Positions 46,058 through 55,421 of a stretch of DNA of 64,000 bases are shown here, in pieces. The stretch is from positions 265,595-329,594 of the forward strand of contig JAKUCV010003048.1 of assembly GCA_028386065.3 (NCBI GenBank). The letters run 5' to 3'. The notes below the pieces were generated by a model. It saw only the letters and a program-made list of their open reading frames with translations. It was not told where the DNA came from and did not search any database. Made by a program: the position numbers and the translations under genes. The DNA comes from Turnera subulata. Lineage: Eukaryota > Streptophyta > Magnoliopsida > Malpighiales > Passifloraceae. Every line of letters starts with the position of its first letter. Position 1 is the stretch's first letter.

Positions 46058-46467
46058 CCAGTACTTGGTGCATATATACCCATGACCTCTCTCACTCTCT
46101 TCCGATGTGGGTCTTGGTCCCTCGTTTAGACCTCACGTCCTTGCGAGGGGAGCCCAATTCAAATCAAAGTGGCACCCCGATCGCTGGGCGGTGACGATCG
46201 TAATCTCATAATAAACCCCTGGGACACGGGCCATAGGGCCCAAGCCCACCCGAAAGTGGAGTGAGATCAGCTTCGCTACCATTTCAAGTGACTATCTCAA
46301 CCAAAAGCTTAAGCTTAAAGTTATTTGGTAGCCAAGTACTTGGTGCATATATTCCCAATACCTCTCTCACTGTCTTCCGATGTGGGACTTGGTTCATCAC
46401 ATTCTCCCCTCCTTTGGACCTTGCGTCCTCGCGAGGGGAGCCCAATTCAAATCAAAGTGGCACCCCG
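46058..46467 (-). repeat. Duplicated repeat with snRNA-promoter-like USE
   Basis: Two direct copies (46058-46179 and 46331-46467) share AGTACTTGGTGCATATAT, CTCTCTCACT.TCTTCCGATGTGGG, GCGAGGGGAGCCC and AAATCAAAGTGGCACCCCG. On the minus strand the second contains GTCCCACATCG (46378-46388), the plant U-snRNA upstream sequence element consensus RTCCCACATCG, followed about 25 bp later by a TATATGC TATA-like stretch. The first copy has one mismatch (ACCCACATCG). I see no snRNA-like sequence downstream. Confidence 0.6.
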
Positions 46468-47199
46468 TCCAAACTTTTTGTCATGAACTAACGGATTCAG
46501 CCGCTGAGGGAACGGAATTGGTGGGACATACGCCTTTACTTCGTCTTGCTTTGCCTTCCCTTTGTCGGCTGATACAGCCTGCTCATATTCTACAGGCTTA
46601 TCCTTTTGCATGGCCTGGCCATGCTCTTTCTCTACTACCGGGTCTGGGGATGGTTGCCGTTCCGGATACTGAGTTCCACTCCTAAGAGTGATCGCATTGC
46701 ATTGAGCATTCGGGTTGACTTCAGGTTTGCCCTGTAGTCTACTGGGATTTCCGTGACTGGAACTAGCTTGAGCAATCTGACATTCAAGATTGTTGATTTT
46801 GTCAGAAAGCCCCTTCACGACTTGTCGTTGTTCTTCCATAAATGACTTGAGTAGTGACTGCAAGTCATCTTTAGGAGCCTGCTGATACGCTTGTTGATAT
46901 GCCTGTGCAGGTTGTTTTGGAGGAAATCCGGGAGGACCCCTTCCGGTTTGATTTTGAGTGGGCTGTTGAGATTTCCAGGAGAAGTTAGGGTGCTCCCTCC
47001 AACCTGGGTTGTAGGTGTTCGAGTAAGGGTCTTTTTGGACCCTCTGGTTGATGTAACTGACTTGCTCCTGGCATGCTTGCTTATAGCCGCCTTCTACTGG
47101 GCACTCTTGATAGCTTCCTTCACATCTAGCACAAGAATGGGACTGTCCTTTCCCATTCAACATCAAGATGGCATCCAACTTAGCGCTCATCAGGCTCAT
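46468..47199 (-). pseudogene. Athila-type gag C-terminal fragment
   Basis: An open minus-strand frame gives the second half of an Athila-like gag. It has a Cys-rich zinc-knuckle-like segment (CARCEGSYQECPVEGG near the start), DPYSNTYNPGWREHPNFSW, a Gln/Pro-rich stretch, QSLLKSFMEEQRQ.., NAITLRSGTQYPE and finally PIPFPQRLNPL near the gag-pol border. The N-terminal capsid half and all of pol are missing. It is fused at 46467 to the snRNA-promoter-like repeat and at about 47205 to a plus-strand PBS/leader fragment. Element M shares its orientation. Confidence 0.85.
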
Positions 47200-47205
47200 A
47201 GCATC

Positions 47206-47460
47206 AAGTTTTTGGCACCGTTGCCGGGGATCGGCGTTAATATAATTTGACTTTGTGAATTTGTTAATCTAGATCTTTCTTTTTCTTTTTCACCCGTTTT
47301 ATTTAGTGTGTTTCTTTTTCAGATCGCCTTGGTGCATGAATCTTAGAAGCTCGGGAGTACCACCAGGAAAGCTAGATCCCGAGGTCGAAAGAAATTTTTG
47401 GGCCAAACTCCGTAGACTCCGGCTCGAGAAGGAATCAGAGGACGGCACCTCAACCGAAGG
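47206..47460 (+). mobile_element. Athila 5' leader and gag start, inverted relative to neighbours
   Basis: On the plus strand AAGTTTT is followed by a PBS starting TGGCACCGTTGCCGGGGATC (47213), complementary to the 3' end of tRNA-Asp, with one mismatch. A leader follows, then an ATG at 47335 starting a gag-like frame (MNLRSSGVPPGKLDPEVERNFWAKLRRLRLE). It is cut at about 47460, where sequence continues into the PBS of a minus-strand element. Confidence 0.75.
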
Positions 47461-47486
47461 TCCCCGGCAACGGCGCCTCAAAAACT
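47461..47486 (-). other. Element M primer-binding site (tRNA-Asp type)
   Basis: Read on the minus strand, the LTR end CTATCA is followed by AGTTTTTGA and GGCGCCGTTGCCGGGGA, complementary to the 3' end of plant tRNA-Asp. The same junction type occurs in element L at 53821-53852. Confidence 0.8.
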
Positions 47487-49525
47487 TGATAGCTTCCCGC
47501 AAGTGTACGGGGTTGTTGTAGTACCAAGGTCATCTCACAGGGATCTTTGTTAAGTACTATTCAACTAAGCAACTTATGATTATCTAGAGGAATCAAAAAT
47601 TTAAGAGAGTTTGATGTTTGAAACGGAAAAATAAAGTGAGGAGAAAACGATTGAGTTCGATAATAATAAACATCTAGGACTTCGGGGAATTCCTTGCCAA
47701 CGTTACCATGCAATTAAGCTACACATAAGTAGGCCATGTACTGTCACCACATAGCTAGCCTATGTTGAATCAATGAATTAAATTCTGAAATTAAACTTCT
47801 TTAAAAGAACCGGGAAATCTAAACTAGATCGATAACCTACTCTCGTAGTGCCGCAAAATCCCTTCCTAGTTTATGTCCACTATGCATTTGCCAGTGCTAA
47901 AATAAACTAAGAGCATTAAGAAATTTCCCTACCTAATCTCCAATAAAAAGCACGCCTCCCTCGAGGTCGGTTTTTAAAGCCCGGCTTATGTTGTTCTATA
48001 GGTAAACGACGCTGTCACTTAACGTTCGCCTATTATGGATTTATGCTAATTGGTGATCAAGCAACTAACATAGTAAAGATTCATAAACCGAATTAAACAA
48101 GAATAAAATTGGAAAGTAATTCTTTATTTAAATGAGCATGGAAACATTAACAAGTTCGTCCCCTAATCCTAGATTACAAATTTAGCTAGACATAGTTGGA
48201 AAGTAAATAACAAGAACTTGGAAATAAACCTTGATTAAATTCAAGGAATAACTTACAAGTAATGGGAGCCAACCTTGAACAAAATGGGACAAATTCCCAA
48301 GCCAAGACACTTCCAAAAGCCAAAGCTAAAAGCGCTTCAATTACAAAGGAAAATAAAAAGTACAAGCCTAGACTAATTGTGTGATTGCCGACTTGTGAAG
48401 TGAAACTTGATGTCGGAGCTCATGCCTCCCCTTTGTCCTTTGCTTGTCCTGCTTTTATAGTGCAACATGGATGGAGGGAAGAGGCCAAAAAGGAGGGAAA
48501 GTGGCGCCATAAAAGGAGGGAAAGACCTCTTCTTTGCGCCAACTTTTGGTGGGAATTGCACCAACAATCCAACTGTTGCTCACATGTCAGGTGCAACATG
48601 GTCCAAGTTGGTTAAAGCTCCCCTAAGTTCACGCCACCAGCGCACCAGACCAAGAATTGGTCTTTTGACTAATGGATAATATCCATCCAAGTTCCACATA
48701 AAAGGGGAGGGTTAACACATGTGCATAAACCTCCCCAGAACTTCTTCCAAACCGTTATGTGCATGTGGGGTTATTGTTACTCCATGCCAAAAATAGTACT
48801 TTGTCCAAGTCCCTTTGTGCTAGGTGGCATCACGCTTGCTTCCAATTGACCAGGTTCTCTTTTGGCTGTTTTGCAAGTCCACGTGAAGATGAAGTGAGGG
48901 GACCATATGGAATGTGGTTCACAATTGGTGTAGTGGACTGCTCCTTCTTCTATTTTTAGTCTTCCAAAGTAACCAACTTTCTCCATTTTCTTTGGCAGGT
49001 GAAGGCTGTCCTTGTTACATGCATAAGGCGCCACATCAACCAAGACCAAGTCCTTGGATGATATCAGCTGCTGAAGCCAAAGATCAAAGACCAAATGCCA
49101 TGCATTCTCATGCATTTTCACGTGAAGGTTTGGCCAACTCCAAGTGGGTTGCTCCTTCCTTCAAGTCCATTTTCTCATGGGCTTTGGTCTTCAAAAGCAG
49201 ATTCAATATGGTTCTGGGCTTGCTTTTGTCAGGTGCCTTGGGCCTAATCTGAAGGGCTTCGTTACGGACTGCCAAGTGTCCATGGACTGTTCATGCTGAA
49301 ACGATTCACATGGGCAGCCTATGCTGGGTCTGTACCTCTTGTTTGAAAAATCTAACTTTTATTTCTAAAATATATAAAAATTATTAAAAACCTTAGAGAA
49401 AGGAAATAAAAGGATAAGAGGGAGAAAATGCTACAAAAGAGACGAATAAATAAGATAAATATCGTTATGCAAGCTAGAAACCGTTGAAAGAACCCGTGAA
49501 ATGAGTGCAAAATGCGCACTCATCA
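47487..49525 (-). mobile_element. Element M LTR (Athila-like)
   Basis: A 2039-bp LTR in minus orientation starting TGATGAGTGCGC (right end, 49525) and ending CTATCA (left end, 47487). A polypurine tract lies at its right and a PBS at its left. It is thus one LTR with internal sequence on both sides, as in an array left by unequal recombination between two copies. The GTACCAAGGTCATCTCACAGG segment (47520-47540) is characteristic in Athila-type LTRs as I know them. The open frames inside (e.g. 48777-49252) are not credible. Confidence 0.82.
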
Positions 49526-49563
49526 CCACCCCAAACTTGAGATTTTGCTTGTCCCCAAGCAAT
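49526..49563 (-). other. Element M 3' polypurine tract
   Basis: On the minus strand GGGGACAAGCAAAATC, then TCAAGTTTGGGGTGG directly before the LTR start TGATGAG. Confidence 0.75.
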
Positions 49564-51063
49564 TATCGTGAAAAACGGGATGAAAACGTCTTCCTTGTTG
49601 GGTTCATTGGATCCTACCCGACCAAAGTTAACTTGAAAAATCTCCGAAAAGTTACGTAGAAAGCCCTGGAATCCAACCTGCAAGAATCTCGAGAACAAGT
49701 GCAAAATTGATCCAAAAATACACTTTGTTAGGCAGTTAATCCCGTTGATTTAAATTCACAACTTCCTCTTGTTTGCTAAATGAATATGGTACTTCGTAAA
49801 AACCCCGGTCAAATATGCAGGTTCACTTCCCGGTCTCCACTAATGGCAAGGATAGATTTTCAGGGATTAAAAGGTCTTTTATCCAGGTTGTAACGAGGCT
49901 CGGGTTATGTTTAGAAAGGAAAGGGAAAAAGGAATTCAAAGGTGCAAATGCCCAAAGGAATATTTTTACCGTAACATAGCCTCGCAGGACGTCTTCCGGG
50001 CGACATCAAAGATCATTTGTGCGTGGTATGGAGAGTTCTTGTTGCCTTCTTCCTCTTCTCTTTCTTCTTTTTGTACACACGTCCACTCAATGTGAAATGT
50101 TTTTTTCTTTTTTTTTTTCTTGTGCTACTTGAGGGTAAGGCAAATAATCTCTCTAGTGTCAACACAGGCTGCTTGTGTTGTGCCTGTGCATAGATGAGTA
50201 ACCCTTTTTCTTGATTTTGGGCATATGTTAACAAGGTATGAATATGGGCAAATACACATGGGTGGATGTCTTATGAAAAATTTGGTGATAGCCATAGGTC
50301 CAAAGGGCATAGGTGGTGAATGTGGGTATACCAACGACAGATGGCTATCAAAAAGGCTCGAAATGGTTTACGAAGGTAAATGTATGTACATGGGTAGGTT
50401 GTGCGGTTTGAATGGCTACAAAAGGATGCCTTTATCCTTTCCCCGAAAAACAATCCTTGCGAAAATTTCGCTTTGATCGAGTTATGAACCTGTTCTAAGA
50501 CCCCAAAAATTATGCCAAATGTAATTTTAAACAAAGGGACGAGCAAAGCCAAGAGGTTAGTAATGAATGAAAGTCAATCGGGAAAATTTACCCAAAATGA
50601 GTAATTCGGTCAATTATGGGAACTTATCCCCGCGATGCATGCAAACGGACACTCGTGACTTGATCGTGAACATATCGGAGACAAATCGTGTACTCGGGTC
50701 GGATTGGGCCCAATTAAGCCCAACGGGGAATCTGAAACTTGCAAACAAAAAAAAAAATTTATTCCGCATAAAACAATAAAAATAAATTGAAAAATACAAA
50801 TTATTGAACTAGGAAAGCTGAAAATAAAATAAAGGCTGTATAGCCACCCCAAACTTAAAAATGCAGTGTCCTCACTGCACAATTATTCAAAAACCAAAAA
50901 GGAAGGGCAGCACAGAAAAAATGTTAAAAAACAGCCTGTGGACAAAATGAAGAAAATGGAAATGAAAAAGAAAAACAGCTACAGACCCAATAACCATCAA
51001 TCAAACAATGCCCAAGGCATTCTTGATCTGGCGGAGGCATGGTGCAAGGCGCCGGAAAATTTC
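49564..51063 (-). mobile_element. Element M 3' untranslated region
   Basis: Non-coding internal sequence between the post-pol ORF and the 3' polypurine tract. It contains a second PPT-like site at 50843-50858. Nothing else is recognised. Confidence 0.6.
50843..50858 (-). other. Element M internal polypurine-tract-like site
   Basis: On the minus strand GTGAGGACAC (50866-50875) is followed after a short spacer by TTAAGTTTGGGGTGGC. This repeats the arrangement of the 3' PPT of the same element. It lies about 205 bp after the post-pol ORF. Confidence 0.6.
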
Positions 51064-52160
51064 TCAGACATCTTCTTCAAACAGCTGGAAAGAAACCTGT
51101 GAAGATGTCATCCTCTCGTCAGCACGGGCGTGTCGGGCAGCCAAGCGCTGGAAATCATCAAAAAGCTCAGGCAGCCGCTCAAGGCACTCCAACGGCTGCG
51201 GAGAGATGGGTAATGATGGTGGAATAGGTGCAGAACTCGACTCGGGACCAGCAGCTGAATTCCCTATGGTGTCCTGCACAGAAAACAAAGGTACACCTCC
51301 ACCTCCAACAGTATCATTATCAAGCAAACCTATTTTTACCGTTGTCTCGAATCCTAAGGATGTGGAAGTGGGGTGGACTCGATACTGGGTAAGGTCGACA
51401 TCAAGATGAGAGCCTAAAGCAGCAACAATCCTACCCCCTCCTAACGGTCTAGACATGGCATGTTTGGTGGATTTAAGTCTGGAGAGTAGGAAACAGCCAG
51501 TATTGACACGAATACCATGAAGCATACAATGTAAGAAGAATAGCTCTTCACGGTTAACAACTCCATCTGAAGAATCACGGTGAATAATAGAATGAGATAT
51601 AAACCTGTGAAGATAACGAAGGGTTGGTTTTTTGAGCTGGGTAGCCTTTGAAATTCGGGGAGAGAAAGGTTGTGTGCAAGTGCTCAAATGAGCCCAAATA
51701 GCATGCTCATCAAAATCAGCAGGTATATATCGAAGACCATCATTAGAGAAGCCAAAAATGTCATTGAACATGGGAAGGGTCATCTTATAATCAGTTTCAG
51801 CAAGCCGAAAACTAATTTCACCAATGTCAGAGGCAACATGTGTATCAAAACATATAACGTGGCAAAAAACTCACAAGTAAGTTCAATATAAGTGGGGAAC
51901 CGAAGAGAAGCAAAAGTTACCCATCCTATGTTAGACAGATACTGTGCTATTTCATCGGTGTAGCCTAGGATGGAAATAATAGAGTCATTAAGGTATTTGG
52001 CTTGAATAATGGTGCGGTTACTCATCCTATGGTAAAGCTGGGTTTGCTCAGAATTGTGAAACTGTGGAGTGAAACTAGGAGGAGGTGGCGATGAAGTACC
52101 TTGTTTGGTGGCAGATGTGCGGGACTTCTTTGATGGGGGGGCTTTCTGCTGGTCGGGCAT
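51064..52160 (-). pseudogene. Element M post-pol ORF (Athila additional ORF), one frameshift
   Basis: The start is the ATG at 52160 (MPDQQKAPPSKKSR), just inside the breakpoint with element L. The frame runs to about 51820, where one frameshift near GTTTTGATAC joins it to the frame ending at 51064, about 365 codons in all. A basic/Ser/Pro-rich N-terminus is followed by a globular region with FNDIFGFSNDG, LRYLHRFISHSI, GIRVNTGCFLLSRL and LDVDLTQYR. These blocks align with the post-pol ORF of element L (62411-63097). In Athila elements such extra ORFs follow pol, where an env gene would sit. I see no signal peptide or transmembrane helix, so an envelope role is not supported. Confidence 0.75.
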
Positions 52161-52175
52161 CTCGGCCGGAGGACG

Positions 52176-53828
52176 TGATACACACAAAATCACACATACT
52201 TTACAATATGTTTGAGTGTTTTGGCCTTGCATTTAGGATTCATATCTTCATTTTGTTAATAAATTACCCTAGTTTATGACAAAAATTGATTTTACTAATT
52301 TAAGTTTGCTTTCAGGTGAAAATCAGTGCTTTTGAGAAGAAATTCCAAAACAAAACACCAAGTTCAAAGAAGAATCAAAACAGTGTCCCTGACAGCTCCC
52401 GAGACAGTGCCTAATCTTTCCATATATTAATTAAAGCCTACCTGTCAAGAAGCCATGTGGAAAGTGTCAAGAAACCATGTGGAAAGTGACCTGAGCACCC
52501 CATATGGACGAGCATAATCAGAAGAGTCATGTGGAATCATTATTTTATTCATCAAAAGAGGGCCACAAGCACTTTCAACACCCTTTCAATAAAATAATGA
52601 AGCACTTGGCATAAAGATGTCTGGAAAATCAGAAAAGGGACACATGGGGAATATTTCTGGACAGTGGGAATGTTGGTGGACGAGAAAGTGGAATTTTATT
52701 TTATTATCTTGAGCACAGTGTGGTCCACAGTGTGGTCTTCAGCACACTGTCAGCACCTTTTAAGGGAATCTTTCCACCCATATCAGAAAAGCCAGTGGAA
52801 AACATGTGGACACTCCTTTTGAACGTGCATAAAGAGTGTAACACCTGGATTATTCCTAGTGGACACTTATTTTAATGCCCAAAGATGCTTTTAACCTGCT
52901 ATAAGAGAGGCATTTGATGGAGGGGAGTGAAGGAGAGTTGGAGCAGAGCAAAATACACACCTACACACATTAAACTCCATACATTTCAGAAAGAGAGCTG
53001 TGAAGATCCCGTGGCAAATGAGAAAAGTCAACTTTTGTTCATATTTCTAGTCAAACAGCGCTGTCAGCTACGCTGTTATCAGCACTGTTGGTTTGAAATC
53101 ATGTTTTCTATTATTGTTGTTGTTCTTTCTTCTTTTATTATGAGCTAAACCCTTCATCTAGGTCTAAGGGATGTAGCTATTGTTGATTTATCTAGTTGAT
53201 TATTCGGAATTGGTTATTTTCATTTCGTTATACCTTGATTTATTCACAGTGCGCTTCACAGTGTTAGAGACTTGATCAACCTTTAGCACTATCCTAGATA
53301 CCCGAGTGAAGGACCGAGAGGTGAAGTGAGGGGATTGGAAAATACTGTAATAAACCTTTAGTTTCTGATATCCGAGAGGAATCATAAGCTAATTGAGGAA
53401 ATAAGCACCTAACATAGAGCTCACAGCGCCCTAAACAGTGTTACACTAGCGAGAGCAGGTAATATGTGGTTAGGGTAGGATATAAGATTGCGAGAGCAAA
53501 TTATATTATAAAAGGTTAGTTGCCCTTCAAGGTGGATGATTTGATAAACCAAGGATGAATAGTTACTAGATTATGAAGCAATAGTGAACCCCGGACGACC
53601 TAGATTAATTCCCATTTGAATCTTCTATATTTAAGCTTGTTTTCTTGCTTTGATTCTGAATTCAGTTTACTTTCCGTGTTCAATCATCTCCTAATTCACT
53701 ATTCTTTACAATTTCGATATTTTATCAGCTTATTTAATCAACAGTGCTAAGGACAGTGTTATAACCAGTCCCTGTGAATCGACCTTGTTGCTACAACGTA
53801 CTGTTCACTTGCAGTAATTTGCACATCA
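52176..53828 (+). mobile_element. Element L 5' LTR (Athila-like)
   Basis: 1653 bp, TGATACACAC to TTGCACATCA, followed by AGTTTT and the PBS. The first 269 bp match the partial 3' LTR (62140-62408) with only two differences seen by eye, so the insertion is young. It contains a 22-bp tandem pair (TGTCAAGAAGCCATGTGGAAA, 52443-52487), a TATA-like CTATAAGAG (52899-52907) and at least twelve ACAGTG or CACTGT hexamers. It inserted about 16 bp upstream of the start codon of the M post-pol ORF. Confidence 0.9.
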
Positions 53829-53834
53829 AGTTTT

Positions 53835-53852
53835 TGGCGCCGTTGCCGGGGA
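53835..53852 (+). other. Element L primer-binding site (tRNA-Asp)
   Basis: TGGCGCCGTTGCCGGGGA is the exact complement of the 3' end of plant tRNA-Asp (…CCCCGGCAACGGCGCCA), the primer typical of Athila-type elements. It starts six bases after the LTR end. Confidence 0.88.
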
Positions 53853-53959
53853 CTGGAATTATTAATACTACTTGGTATTTGTGATTATTTAAGCTTATTT
53901 TGTTATTTTACGGTTCTCTTTTCTTGTGACAGTGTTGCAGACAGCGTCTCTAACGGTGT

Positions 53960-55421
53960 ATGCAAGGAACTAGGAGCTCAAATCCACACCTCGTGTACAC
54001 CCCGGAGATTGAAAAATCAGCAAAACAAAATCGTAAGAAAAAGAGACAACAAAAGAAGGAAGAAAATAAAACAAAAATGGCTGAAGGAAACAACGGTGTC
54101 AACAACAGGGAAGACAATGTTATTACTCTATTTGGACCAGTTCCGGATGTGCCCATGAACGAGTTGCTGGCGCACAGACCTGGAGGAAACAGAAATGCTA
54201 TTGTCCTTCCAGAAATAGCAAATTCCTATGAGTTTAAGCCCAACTTGATACAAATGATTCGGGAAAATTCTTTTGGAGGAACAGCGTTGGAGGATCCAAA
54301 CATGCACTTGGAGGAATTTCTATCCCTTTGTGATACCTTCAAGCTCAATGGTTGCACCGAAGACGCTAAGAGATTGCACCTATTCCCCTATTCCCTTCGT
54401 GATGGAGCAAAGAAGTGGCTAAAGAATCTTCCGCCAGGTAGCATCTCAACTTGGGACCAATTGAAGGCAGCTTTCTTGAAGAAGTACTTCCCGGATACAA
54501 AAGTGAGTGAACTACGTGGAGAAATCCTTACTTTCAAGCAAAAGCATGATGAGTCCATTGTCGAAGCATGGGAAAGATTTCAAGATCTCATCACACGCTG
54601 TCCAGAACACTGGCAGTACCCACCAATCTTGTTGCAAACATTCTACAATGGTGCATCATTGGCGGACAGGCGTACCTTAAACACTATTGCAGGAGGAAAC
54701 TTCAAGAGAAGGACATATGAGGATGCAAAAGCCCTTATGGAGAATCTAGCCGAAGAAGAGCCACCACAGCGCAGTCAACAGGGTATCCACCATGTTGATA
54801 GAATGACGGCCTTGGAAGCACAAATAGCCTCACTCTCAAAGCAGCTGAAGGATGTTGCCAAAATGACCACTCAAGCAATGGCAACAGCCACGGTTCAAGC
54901 TTGAGAAGTATGCAATGGCACTCATGCATACAATGATTGTCCGGAAGTTGATAGAGAGGCGGTCAACTTTGTCAACCGCCAGAACTTACCATTCTCTTAC
55001 CCACAAAACCAGGGATGGAGATACAACAACAATGTTACCTATCAGAATTCTGGCCAACAACTCAGACAAGGTCCGCAACAGGGTCTACAACAGGGCAGTC
55101 AACAGGGTGGACAGTCCGAATTGATGGGCATGTTGAAGCAAATTATGGAGAACCAACAAAGGATGGCAGATGATGTTAGCTTGCTGAAAGCTCACAATAG
55201 AATGCTGGAAACACAAATTGCCCAGCAAGCACAACCACAAGGAGTACAAGGGAGATTGCCTGGGCAACCTGAAGCAAATCCAAAACAACAGTGTCAAGCA
55301 ATCACCTTGAAAAGTGGCAAGCAACTAGTAGATCCAATTCCTAAGCCTACAAAGGAGCCAGAGGCAGCATCCAAACCAGAGAAGAAGGTGGAGACTGAAC
55401 ATACAATGGTAAAGCCATATA
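53960..55421 (+). pseudogene. Element L gag gene (one nonsense, one frameshift)
   Basis: Gag starts at the ATG at 53960 (MQGTRSSNPHLVYTPEIEKS). A basic Lys-rich stretch is followed by the retrotransposon gag domain: FGGTALEDPNMHLEEFLSLCDTF, LRDGAKKWLKNLPPGSISTW, LKKYFPDTKVSELRGEI. A stop at 54902-54904 falls exactly where the first Cys of the EVCNGTHAYNDC zinc knuckle would be, so it looks like a single-base change. The frame then stays open through the Gln-rich region and AITLKSGKQL to about 55420. There one extra base (TATATTGCCA) shifts it into the pol frame. Otherwise the region is intact. The product would form the virus-like particle. Confidence 0.88.

Noticed and set aside
48373..49252. 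Frames inside the M LTR
   Set aside because: LTR sequence with no domain; both strands are open by chance.
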